Shown here one piece after another: positions 21,484 through 33,400 of a stretch of DNA of 64,000 bases. Position 1 is the stretch's first letter. Each line of letters opens with the position of its first letter. The notes under the pieces are model-generated. The model was not told the DNA's origin, searched no databases, and saw nothing but the letters and a program-made list of their open reading frames with translations. This DNA is from Synchiropus splendidus (taxonomy: Eukaryota > Chordata > Actinopteri > Syngnathiformes > Callionymidae): NCBI RefSeq assembly GCF_027744825.2, contig NC_071339.1, positions 26,459,501 to 26,523,500 on the forward strand. The letters run 5' to 3'. The position numbers were made by a program, and so were the translations under genes.

Positions 21484-21833
21484 TGGCTGCTAGCACTGCA
21501 GTCACACTGCATCGCCACTAAGGGGCAGCATCGGTGTCAAACTTAAATTTAGGAGTATTTGTACAGTTAGGCTTAATTACCGACATTGGCAACAAAATTT
21601 GTAAAAATGACACATATTCTTTAATTTTTGGATTAAAACAAAGTCAGGCAGCGATGCCACAACAGTCTTTGTCACATTTTCAGCTTGTTTCACTTCCCGA
21701 AGTCCATCTGAAATCCACACGAAGTCCTGGGTACTACGCTCCATTTTTATGACTTCCTGGTTGCATATCCGAACTTCCACAGTCGTCCTTTCTCGTGCTT
21801 GCTGTGGCTTCTCCGAGGTCCTAGTTTCTTCTG

Positions 21834-24800
21834 CTATAGAATAGTGGTGTGGGTCTCTTTGTTCTGATAGGCCTCCTCCTCACTCTCACAGAACAGCTGG
21901 TCCATCCTCTGGAAGGCAACGTGACCCTTTTTACCTGCCAATGGCACAAGACAATCATTTAGGATTTTGAGGTGTGAGCTGTGGCCGTTGCTGTCGTGTT
22001 GGTACCAAATGAGAGGATGGTTTCTCTGGCGGCAGCGCGGACGTCTTCGTCTTCAGATCTCCAGAGTTCTGCGATGTGGTCCACACTCTCTGTCGCCTGT
22101 GGGGTGAAGAAAAGACACTGAATTGTTTGTTGTAATGCGGCCATTGTGTTGACCTGACCCAAAGGATGTAGTGCTCGGTGGCTATCCAATGTGGTCCATA
22201 ACAAGGTTCTATAAATGAAATACCGACCTTGTTTCAGGTGTTCACAATGTTAAGGATCATTGCTCACCTTCAGATACTTGAGGGCCAGACACGAGCCGTG
22301 TTGGATGTTGATGTCTGGGTCCTTCAGACGCTCAGTGAAGTAGATCAGAGCCTGCACGTGAATCTTTGGCTCAGACAAACTGCTGCTCTTGATTCACACG
22401 AGTGAGTGGACGCTCACCTTTCTCCTGAAGCTCCTGCAGGCGGCCGCCCTGCTCACACACTCGGCTGCGGATTTGCAAATTTTGTGATTGGCGTCGGCCA
22501 GGAGGAGAGCCAGTGTCTGCAGGGTGCAGTTCAGGGGGAAAAGCCTGGACAAGCTCCGCCCCTTCAGTCTGTTTAAAGCCTGCCTCCTATTGGGGCCCTG
22601 AAGGGCGGACAGGAAGTGCTCTGGAACAGATGGAAAGCATGACTTTGCACAAGGGTTGGATTGTGGAGACAGACGAGAGGTCAGGAGAGGAGTAAGTATG
22701 CACTAATAGATCATGAACTTTAGGGATAGCCATCCAGCAACAGCGCCAATTGAGAAGGTCACCTTCTTTAGAGAGACGAGAGATGTGACCCCCGAAGTCC
22801 AGGACACTCCAGCGGTTCAGATACACAGAGAGCTGGAAGATGGTGACTCTCTCTGGACTGCAGACCGACTGAGGACAAGGAACTGTCCTGCAGGGTGCCT
22901 GAACCTGCTGCAGCAACTGATGGAAGACTGAGGAGGACACTTATTCTAGTGTGTTCCTTTAGAAGCTGTTGACACACCTAAAGAGTCTTGTACCTTTCTC
23001 CGAATGACCCGACTGCTTGGCTTTCAACTTGTGAGTGAAGCTTTTCTGGAGCATTCTGGAGAAACAGTCGGCATGGCAACCGAAGGGAGAGCTGCTCTCC
23101 AACATGCACTGGTCCCAGAACGACAACACGTCCTTCCTCCTCTGGTTCTTTGGAATCACTGCAGGGAGTGACATGTCAGTTGGCAGCATCTCCACTGCAT
23201 CAGAAAAAGAAACTTACGGTCAGCAGCAGCGACGTTGTCTTTTTTCTCCAGCAGCAAACAGCTGATCGTGTCAAGAACTGAGGCCTGCAGAGACATCTCC
23301 TCCAGCAGGTCCGTCCTCGCCAGGCTGAACTCTGTTGTCGCCATTGTCTGAGGACAGTCGAGAAACAGAGCTAACAACCACAAACATGAACAAGCTTCCT
23401 TTTGTAGTGCTGGCCACCCTTAGTGTCCACACTAACAGAAGAATTCACCCACTGTTTAACAGAAACATAAAACATAAATATACGTTTCCTCACTGTTAGT
23501 AATTAATAAGTAGTACTTTGTACAGTACATACTTCTATTTCCTACATGAATTTTCTATATGTTAAATGAGGAGACAAAGCGGTGACATCTCACCGGCATC
23601 TGCCCAGTCCCCCACTCACAGCTGATCCGGCCCGCCAACAAATTCGAAGTGTGTCTAAGCAATATGAAAGATGCTGATGTGAAGTTCTCATTACCTTCAG
23701 CAGGATGCAGCAGAGGTCGAGGTGAGTCTCTAAGGTCTGGTCCAGTCTCCAGTTCCCGGTGGTCAGCGGGGCGACGAGCAGCTCCTCCTCAGAAGCTGAT
23801 TGACTGTTCTGAGAGATGAGGCCGAGACTCCTCAGGGTACTCTGCTGGAACGAGCCCATTCTGAAATGACAACACGAGAGACGAGTTCAAGCGTGTTTAG
23901 TTGATGTTTCCATGGCGTCAACTCACCCACTGTCCTTCAGTCTCATGCTCCCAAGACAGGATGAGTCATCGTCGGCACTCAGGTCGTGTGAGAGGAAATC
24001 AAAGCTGTCCAGAACCTCCTCGACCGCGAGAGTCTCCTCCTCAGACGAGCTTCTCAGCAGCGAGAGATCGTTCTGTGGATGAACACACAATGTATGTCCT
24101 AAGGGCAAGGTTCAAGGACTGATTTTAAAAACACGCCATAAAGGTATGCTACGCTGCTGACACACAGGGGTCTGCTGCTGCTTGATGGGACGTACCTTCA
24201 GGATGGTAGCCAGGTGCATGATCTGGTGCTGCAGGACTCTGAGCTGCTTCTCTGTGCCATGCTGGTTCTGCAGGATCTTCTCCAGTTCTGAGACCAGCAC
24301 GCTGAGCCTGAAGGCCTGCGCTCTGTGCTGGGCACGGCCTGGACCAGACCTGGGTATGGCAGGATCAGCAACTGTGGTGGAGGAGTGGGGCACAGCAGAA
24401 GAGGACGAGACGCAGGTAGGAAGTGACTTATCAGAGTCCTGGAGAGAGGAAGGAGTGAAACCCCCGGAAACAATGAGACTTCTCAAGCTCTGACATGAGG
24501 ATTTGCTCTTCTGCTCCTCAAATACCATAGTGGTTATTCAACACAATCAACTGCAGTAGTATTGATACCTGTGTGAGACCGTCTAGTCCCGTGTGTTTCT
24601 CTGCATCCCCACATTTGTTCTTTCTCAGAATGTCAGGCGTGCTGGACCTACAGGAACCGAGTCATGAGTTGAAAAAAGTTCTGAATGTTTATCATCTGTT
24701 GAGGTGACCAATGATCCCATAATCTTTGAAAACAGTACTTCATGATCTCTTCTGTCAAATGGTTTTTAAGACCCAGAATATTCCTATCACATACTTTTTT

Positions 24801-27800
24801 GTTTCGTGCTGCTGTCACATCCTCCAATACGCTCATCAATGCCATAGCGGTCAACAGGTCAAAGAGATTATATGTTGCATGCGTTGAGTTGTGTTTAGAA
24901 ACTTTATCCTCACCTCTGTACCGAGCTGGTTTCCCTCTTCACTTGTGTTATGGGAGCAGAGGTTCTCCTCTCCCAGCTTTCTTCCTCCATCGCTTTCCTG
25001 TCCTCCCTCTCCTCTCCCTCCTCCTCCTCTTCCTCCTCCTCAAGGCAGACCCCCTCCTCTAGAGACAGCTGAGACTGGCTGCCTCCCAGACTAGTCCCAT
25101 GACTGATGCTGTCCATCCTGGTGTCTTGGTTAGATGTGGTGGTGTGTGAGGGGTGAGACAGGTAGTTCATCAGGGAGATGCTTCCTCTGTTGTTGTGGCT
25201 TTTGGACACCAGCGACGAGAGGGAACCATCTTGGTTCTGTAGCCCTTGGACCATCGACTACAAGAGGTAATGGAAGTGTTGGAGTTTTGTGTTGAAAACG
25301 CAAACTAACTCTTAAATAAATTACTTCATCCTGCAAAAAAAATTAGAAGCTCCGCCCCTATATTGAATGAGCGTGTCTGACTCACAAGGAAGTACTTCTC
25401 AGTGAATGATGGGGTACTTGGTGCTGTCCAGCTGTACACAGAACTCTTCCTGCTAGCTGCAGAGTGACGGTTGACGAAAAGAGGACGCATCTTCTCAGAG
25501 CTGTCGAAGGGACTGAAATGAAAAGGTCAAGAACAAACATCTTTTTACATAGCTTCAGTCAGCTCAATGCCAAATTCATTTAAATTCAGAAACAATTGTT
25601 TTTTTTTCAAATCACATTTACTACATAATATTGATTCAACAGGCTTTGATGGACTTCTGGAAAATGAATTGTGCAGTATATCAGTGGGCATGTGTCACTC
25701 AGAGGCTGCACATACTTCCAGGTGACCTCCAGCTGCAGTTTGATGGTTCCCAGCTCTGTAACGTCCACCAGCATCAGCTGAGGTCTTGTCACGAAGAAGT
25801 CTGCGCTCGCGCACGTCACCATGCCGACAAGGAGCCAGCCCAGACCCTTGGCCTCGGTCACCTGATGGAAGTGAGGCTTAGAAAGGGAACCTGGGTGAGT
25901 GATCTTTGTGATGTCATTGTACCTTGATCTCAAAGTTGTGGTGGATGTGAGGGAGGAAGACCATCTCCTCTTCATCCCATGTCTGTGAGTCTTCAGAGTC
26001 AATCCTGCCTCTGATCCTCCAGCGCTGGCGGCCCAGACGCACCACCACCTGGTCAGGTGACATCAGTGACGTCCTGAATGGCAATCCATAAAAGGTGTAG
26101 GCTCTCTCGTTCTTGAGCCATTTCCAAAACATTCCCAAGCAAGATTTCAAATGTAATTGCTCCGCTTGGTCTGGGCCTGACCCACTTAGATCAGGGGTGG
26201 GCAAACTGTTCCACAAAGGGCCGCAGTGGGTGCAGGTTTTTGTTCCAACCAATCAAGAGGACACTTTTTCACCAACAGGTGTCTTAGGGGTACAATCACT
26301 CAGTCAGTCACCTCCACTTCATTGGTCAAACTGTGTGAGCTTGTTTGGTTGGAAGAAAAACCTGCACCACCACGGCCCTTTGAGGACCGGATTGCCCACC
26401 CTTGACTTAGATGGACCTATCTCCATTTGCAAGTTGATCTCATGGCCAGGGAGCAAGTTTGTAGTGGAAGTGTGAGCTACTCAACCTCCCTTCACAACAT
26501 TGCAGATGAAAAAAAACTCAGTCAAGACAATCTCTGATCTGTTCGAAACAGTACAACACTGTAAGAGTTTCTGTTCTAACTCATTTTGGGTTCGGACCTC
26601 ACCTCGTACTGGTCACCTGGGCAGAGACGAGCAAAGCCAATCAGACCTAAGAGTGAAGCAACACGTCCCAAGATGAGTTTGACTCTGCAGATGAAAATGA
26701 ATTGCTCGGACTACCTTTCATTTTGATATGCAGTTCTCCCAGGAGGATTTCTAACTCTCCCTCCATCATGGACATGTCCTGCCGACAGAGATTACATGAG
26801 TCAGCAAATTATTTTTCTGGTTTGAAGCTTTGAGTGCCAAATCACCTTCGCATGTTCATTTATTTACCAGATCTTGGGTCATTACAGCTACAATATGATT
26901 GTAAATCAGAAAATCAATTAAGTTAGTTTTCTGACCTCTAACATTAATGCAACATGGCAGCCATATTTTACACCCGAGTAATATTTCCACAGCAGCAGAG
27001 ATTTGTTCAAGTGTCTCCAGGTTGATTCTGAAGCTTCCCTGAAAAGTTGTGGCAGAATACAGAAAACGCGTTTTCAGCCTGAGATAAGGTGGGTTTCGGA
27101 ACGCCAAACATAAAAATGTTGATAACTTTGGAAAAACACTTCAGACAGCTTAGATTTGATGTGCAACTACTAGAAAGACCCTTTCTGCTGTAGTGGGAGG
27201 TGAAGATTTCAGGAGAGAATGCTTGGTGACAGTCAGATATACAGTATGTTTTATATGTTTATGATTTTCTGGATTTATGTTTCTATTTAGAGCCCCAGCA
27301 GCTTTACTACTCCACCAGCAGCGGTCTGTCTGTCTGTGTTGAAAATAACTTGAAAAGTTATGGACAGATTTGGATAAAGGTTTCAGGAATATGTGAAACG
27401 GAACAAGGAACACATGATTCAATTTAGGGAGTGATCTGGATCGCCAAATGGATTCAGGAACCTTTTTTTTCTTAACATTGGGAGACTGTGTTGGGGGTGG
27501 ACTGAAGCTGCTTGGTGGTTTGCACAATCTGAGTGCTTTTCAGATAGACAGAACTTTCATTATTCAGTCTTGGTTCAATGTAATATGCTCCCTTGTCAGT
27601 CTCATGTGCAATTGTGATATATTCTGGTGCTATGGTACCTGTAGACTGAGTCTGTGGCTCCGACTGAGTTCCAGCAAACTCTCCCTGGATGCTCTGGAGG
27701 ATGGAGACAGAGAGAAAGCTCTCTTCATGTTAACCGCTCCTCGGCTCATCTTCCATTGAATGCAGTAGTTTTCGTAGAGCTCTTCCACCTGCAGTGATTG

Positions 27801-28855
27801 ACAAACAAATCGGCTAAATTGATTTGACCACACTGAGCTCAAATTTAATATATTATGTTTTATGTTGATAGACAAAGCTACATCATAACACTGCTACTTG
27901 ATGTCCCTGATTCACATTCCCTATTTTCCAAATAGACAAGTATGTGGGTGTCATGTCTAGAATTTCACTGACTGACTTGTTCAAATGGTCGACCGGATGT
28001 AACCTCAATGACATGCATAATAAGACCAGCAAATATCGGACCACAAGTGAATGAAAATTTTTAAACCAGCAACTTACCTTGCTAATTTGAAATTCTAATC
28101 TCCTGATGTATCTCTCCAGAGCTCTGATCTCCTGTGGGAACAGAAACATTCCGTTTCTGTCTTGGGCAGCCACATGTGAATACTAAGCACTTTGAAAACC
28201 ACTCAGTTACCTTCTCCAGGTCGTACAAAAAAGCCTAGAATAAGTAAAGAAATCATATTAGGCTCCGGTCTCCAACATTCTGAGAACTCTTCCCTCACCA
28301 GTCTGGAGTTCCTTTTGGTTTCTCGCTGCTGTGAGGATAGGAAGTCCATCTCAGTTTGGTGCCCCTCCAAGCATTCCCTGATACACAGTGTCGTCACGAA
28401 GAATAATACTGAACCAATACTAGTGAATGTAAATTATATTGCCTTGTGCAAATCAATGCTTTTTTGGGCCCTAAAACTTACTTCAGTCCTCTCCGGAGCG
28501 CTTGGAATACCAGATCCACCTCATCAGGCTTCACGGACCCGACATCTCCTCTTCTGCTGGTCGGGTAATAGACTTTAGCTGTTTTCCCTCCTGATATAGA
28601 TTTGGAGCGATAAGTGTTCGGACCCGAGGAGGACCTACAAGAACAGAGCGTGAGAGAACAGTCATGAGAAACTAAAAACGTTGCGACACTGACACAATAA
28701 AGATGTTGACATGAATGAGTAATTGTAAACGGGTGAGGAACTGGTGCTGTGTCTTACCGTTGCCGACCAGTCAGAGAACCAAACCCAGTGAAAGATTTAC
28801 TTCGAGGCATCAGACCGCCCTCTGATGGAGAGTCGAACCGCAGCTTTAATGACAT
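21834..28855 (-). CDS. ripor3: RIPOR family member 3 (FAM65C), complete coding region
   Basis: The family binds Rho GTPases and regulates cell polarity and migration; RIPOR3 itself is the least studied member. Exons in transcript order: 28855-28758, 28634-28482, 28377-28299, 28234-28211, 28131-28078, 27788-27639, 26778-26715, 26646-26603, 26048-25923, 25861-25716, 25512-25386, 25257-24914, 24647-24569, 24438-24196, 24072-23927, 23860-23695, 23347-23218, 23158-22994, 22927-22763, 22620-22418, 22351-22268, 22096-22006, 21934-21834. Phases agree throughout; the sum is 2982 nt (993 residues). Seen: the N-terminal [10 protein letters not shown] and SFTGF, an alpha-helical N-terminal region (85-210), the core [12 protein letters not shown] and [13 protein letters not shown] (222-315), a poly-Glu stretch (about 435-455), and C-terminal helical repeats ending near [13 protein letters not shown]. 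The order and the C-terminus match RIPOR3 better than RIPOR1 or RIPOR2. 5' noncoding exons were not found. Confidence 0.93.
26192..26404. mobile_element. hAT-type MITE, 213 bp, in a ripor3 intron
   Basis: The termini CAGGGGTGGGCAAACTG and GGATTGCCCACCCTTG are inverted repeats, flanked by a perfect 8-bp target duplication ACTTAGAT (26184-26191 and 26405-26412). The two halves are largely complementary, so the element can fold into a long hairpin. It sits between the exons at 25923-26048 and 26603-26646. Confidence 0.9.
27025..27212. repeat. Isolated single copy of the 188-bp satellite monomer
   Basis: This segment matches the 6804-9044 satellite along one full unit. It starts at TTCTGAAGCTTCCCTG, passes through AAAACGCGTTTTCAGCCTG and AACGCCAAACATAAAAATG, and ends at the GTGAAGATTTCA segment that would join back to its start. 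It is one circularly permuted monomer in the ripor3 intron between the exons at 26715-26778 and 27639-27788, about 18 kb from the array. Confidence 0.92.
27290..27545. repeat. Dispersed fish repeat fragment next to the satellite copy
   Basis: The segment containing AAAGTTATGGACAGATTTGG, GTGATCTGGATCGCC and CTGAGTGCTTTT resembles a widely dispersed fish repeat that I recognise from its wording only. Its family and boundaries were not determined. Confidence 0.4.
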
Positions 28856-28856
28856 C

Positions 28857-29766
28857 CTGGCAACGCAGAAACAGAAAATGAATGTGAAACTGAATGAATG
28901 CTGTTGAAACAGTAACCGTCGAAACAGATATAATTTCAATCTACGGGCTTCTCTGCTTTTCCTCTGGGCCATAGCCTGACAGAGACCAACACACAAGTCA
29001 GGCTTTTTCACCTAATCATCCATGTCTCCATCTCAAACATTCTCCACTGTCCACTGTCTCTCCTTCATGTGTCTCTTCATGTGTCCAAACCACCTGGACT
29101 TCTTACCTTATTGTCCTTTTCTATCGCATATGCTACCTGGGGGAACCACTTTTACAGACTAACTAAACTTGTAGTGACACTCACAGAAGAAAGTGGCGCT
29201 CACAAACATATACACCAGGGTGGACATCTGATGTCTAAACACCACTTGAACTCCTAAGTGTGAAAAATGGCACTAAAAGTAAACAGTAATGCTGCAGGAA
29301 TTCCTAATATTCCTTGAATTTTGACAAAATCAAAACATTGGAGCTAAATGATTCCAACACAAGCACAAGTCATCTGTGCACACCCCTCTGCCTTTTTAAT
29401 TGCCTGTTTAATTGGGGTCACTGACCGACAGCTAAATCCCCTGGATGTCTGGTATGACGCACAGCCACAGAGAGAATTAGGAAAAGGGCAACTTTTCTGT
29501 TGTTGTTTGAAACAATGAATTATGCAAAAGCAGTGTGTGCATTTATACTACAAGTACAAGGGACTATGAATCAACTTTGGAATGTAAACCACTCTGCTCT
29601 AAAAATGAAATATTCTAATACTCCGGGGTGAACTCGAGTTTCAACACAGCATGACGTCAGTGAAAGGTAAGACAGTCAACTCATTAATTCAAGATGCCCC
29701 CTTGTCATGACTTCATCCCAGCATACTGAAATACACATTCTAAACACCCCTCAGGACACAACAGGC
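28857..29766. other. Sequence upstream of the ripor3 start exon
   Basis: A minus-strand acceptor (TTGCCAG) lies directly before the ripor3 start exon, so at least one 5' noncoding exon must lie to the right. I see no convincing donor, CpG cluster or other feature in this 0.9 kb. Confidence 0.5.
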
Positions 29767-29995
29767 CAGGGGTCTTCAAACGGGTCCTTCATGGGCTGGG
29801 GTGGTAGAGGTTTTTGATCCAACCAGTCAAGCACATATAGCTTAACCAGTCAGGTGTCAGCTGAAACAACCAGCACCGGACTGACTGATGACAGTCTTGT
29901 AACACCTGACTGGCACAACTATGTGCTATGCTTGACCAGTTGGATCAAAAACCTCTACCACCCTGGGCCTTTGAGGACTGGTTTGAAGACCCCTG
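29767..29995. mobile_element. Palindromic hAT-type MITE, 229 bp
   Basis: The termini CAGGGGTCTTCAAAC and GTTTGAAGACCCCTG are perfect inverted repeats. The arms stay complementary inward (GGTAGAGGTTTTTGATCCAA against TTGGATCAAAAACCTCTACC). The flanking octamers CAACAGGC and CGATAGGG match at five of eight positions, a possibly decayed target duplication. The interior resembles the MITE at 26192-26404. Confidence 0.85.
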
Positions 29996-30413
29996 CGATA
30001 GGGTTTAGCATCAATCAAGTATCAATCAGCCAGGCTCATCCCCCTTGTCACCCAAGTGTCACACACGGATCAGAAGCGGTCATGAAAGGAAGCAGCCAAA
30101 GAAGGCGCTAAAAGTGCCTCCTTAACTGTGCACTCATCATAAAACAGAGCTTTACAACGCAGCAAACCACAGTCCAAGGTAAGAGAAAGCACAAGACACG
30201 TTGAGCTACCTCGGAACTATGAAGACAACCGCAGACAAGTATTTCCTGACTCCATCGTCGATTCGTATGTTTGTTGTAAACATTGACAGAACAGTTTGTG
30301 CTTCTACTACAGTGCCGCTCTTTTACCTCAGGAGCTTTGTGTATTCCAGACGCTGCCTTTTTTTGCCCGTCAGCAACTCCTTTCTCTGATTGATGAACTG
30401 CTCATGAGCTTCA

Positions 30414-30472
30414 GGTGTGTGTGTGCATGTGTGTGTGTGCGCGCGCGCGCGTGTGTGTATGTGTGTGTGTGT
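30414..30472. repeat. (GT)n/(GC)n alternating microsatellite
   Basis: An imperfect GT run is interrupted by a pure GC alternation (GCGCGCGCGCGC) and a return to GT. Such alternating purine-pyrimidine DNA can adopt Z-form. Confidence 0.9.
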
Positions 30473-33400
30473 CTACGGCCGACTCAGATTTTTTGTTTCT
30501 TATTGACTGTGCACGGGGGCTCAAGTGTCCGAACACACCCATGTGATTTTACAGTTATGTGTTTATTTTTCACTGTTCATCAGTCTGTTTGCGTCTTGAT
30601 ATTAAACACTATTGTGTGTGAAATGCGTAGATTGCATTCAATACTTGTCTGAGTGAGTATGATGTGTTAATATTTACCTGTTGTGCTTTACTGACCATAT
30701 CTGATGTGCGTGCATTATTCTGCAGCATGCGTCCCTTCATGTCCACTGAATAAGATGTGCGTTCACCCACAAATGCGGTAACGCACAGTATGCATGGATA
30801 ACCTTGAACCAAATGAAGATTAATCCTACAATGTGTTGGCAGATTTATATAACAATCTCTTGGAAAACCCCGGAAGCTCTTCAAACCATTCATCACATTC
30901 CAAATTCAACCTATCATCCCCTTTAGTTTGCATGAGCTTCTATTCAAACAGCCCATTAAGAACATTGAGCCAGGGTCAAATCATGTTGCTCATCCTTTTC
31001 ATTTGGGTAAATGAAAGATGAGAGGCTAATCGAGGAGATCAGAGGTAACAGATGAGTCATATCTGAATACTGTCGAGTCTGTGTTCTTTCACATGATCAA
31101 GTTTGTTTTGAGTTTATTTTTCTACACACTGCTAAAGCTGCTTTTGATGAAGACTGTCAAACAAATCTGTAAAATAATGTCACCTTTCCTTCCAAAGTAG
31201 GTGATTCAACTTTGACCCCAATAACCTTGTGAGGAGGCATCTTTAAACTTTCGAACTTCTCCCCTCATGTCGGCTCCATTGCTTTCTTTTCTTTGCTATC
31301 GTCCCTCGCTAAATAGCATGTTCCAGTCTTCTCTTTATGTTCTTCTTTTGATCAACCCAATAACTTCCTGCAGTGTGCTGTCTTGTGTGTTGACATTCAG
31401 GATCAGTGTGCTTTCCAGCCGAAGACTCTAAAGTAAGTAAATCTGCAATCTATTGACATAAAACTCTTTCACACGCATGCCGCTCATTTCTGCATCCTCC
31501 AAGGACGCACACATCTGGAGCATCTGACAGATACAAAACTGCACCATCGACAGATACGATATAGTGCACACACCAAATTTAAAACATATGGCTGCTCGAG
31601 CATGTGAGCTCAGTATGACCAGACCTGCATATGTGGTCCTTGTATAGCTATACTCGTAGGGACTAATTCTTGGAAACACACCTACTTGTGGGCATCTTAT
31701 GCATTTGTGTTGTGCTGGTTAAGATTAGCCATTTGTTTTGTGGATTGTTGTAGCATGAGAGGCTCGGGAAAGCAACGGTGCATGATGAAACCATCCCATC
31801 GCATTATTTTTTTGCTAGCAGCAATTTAGATGAATAAATCTCATCCGGTCAAACATGGTGAGAAAACTCAAAAAATATATCAGCGATCATGGTGATGGTA
31901 TAATAATTGCCTTATGGTAACTTTTTATTTAACATTTATTAACAAAATGCAAGATACACCTAACCATATTGCTTTCTTCTTTGTTTAATAAGATAAAGTT
32001 CCCAAGTATGTTGCGATACCTAAATCTCATAACATAAAATTACATTACAAGTATAATACGGAGCAAGAATTATAGAATATAAAGTGCTCATTACTATATA
32101 GTGAAAATATATGACGTCAAGTGCTGAACTTGTTAATAAACTTTTTTTTTTTCTGGGTTCAATGTCGTCATAGAAGCAAACAGACAGAAAAGAAAAAACA
32201 ACTGCAAATGAAAAAATATCTATTTTTACATAGCTACCATTGTTGTGAGGTACTACATATTTCTCTTGCTATTTTTCAATAGTAAATACCTCTCTAAATT
32301 ATTCAGAATCCTCCATATGAAATGATAAATATTCACAAACTTATGCGTGTTTCAGGAACCAGGTAAATCCCCGGAACATGTCCCTTTTATACGAGACAAA
32401 TTGGGTCATTAAATCATCGTCACAGTACGAAGTTGTTGAATTAACCGGACGTTCTCTAAAATATTAAAGCCCGGAAACGTTGCCCTTATCCCTGCCAAAT
32501 AAAATCAGTCTCAACGTGGTACAGCTTTACAAATAAATCTGGCTGTCAAACAGTGTTTTCCCTTTAAGTGTTTTCAAAGTCCCAAGTTGATATCCTTCTC
32601 ATGACAATGATTTCCTGCTTCAAATGTCGGAAACGTTTATTGTATTTGAAGCATTCATAGATACTCGATATTATAAAATGAGTGGTTGTAAAAATATAGC
32701 ACAGCATGTTACCATCACACACTTTGACTTCAGGCTCAGCGGGACAACTTAAGGTAAACATCACTTAATACTTGCAGAACTCCAGAGCTGCGGGGAATTA
32801 CAAAATCTTGTGGAGGTTAGCGGAACAGATTATTCCAAATTTCATCCGAGTTGACCTTTAAAATATTCAATGATTAAATGAAAAAGTTAACTCTGATGTA
32901 ATTCTTCCCAATGACCATTAAATAAACAGTGTTTGGACTGTTTTGTTTTTTTAGACAGCTGCAGTAGAAATCTCCGGTTAGGACCTGGGCCGAGGAGACT
33001 GTCAGAAGTGTGAGTGGGTCGCTCGACTTCCTGCACCTGGAGCTCACAGCAATGCAGCAGTGATCCGAACCAGAGCGAGAAATCTCTGGTGGATTTGGGG
33101 TGCTGAAGTGTGATTTAATGACCTCAATTCTGAGCGTCTGATGCGCTAAGTCTGGACTGAAATCTGGATCAGAGTTTAGCACTGCAGGAAATGTGAGGCG
33201 TGCACTTGATGTGGTTACCTGGCAGTAGGTTTTTGTGTACTAATTGTGAGTCCATCTGAAGTACTGCATAGACATTTGACCAAACTGGGCTTTCAGCAAA
33301 AAAGGAAATCTAGCCGTGTCTTGAAAGCTTTTTCCAATATTTTGCATTCTCACACAGGCACACACATACACAACCTTTGTGGAAAACCACTGGGTCCAGG

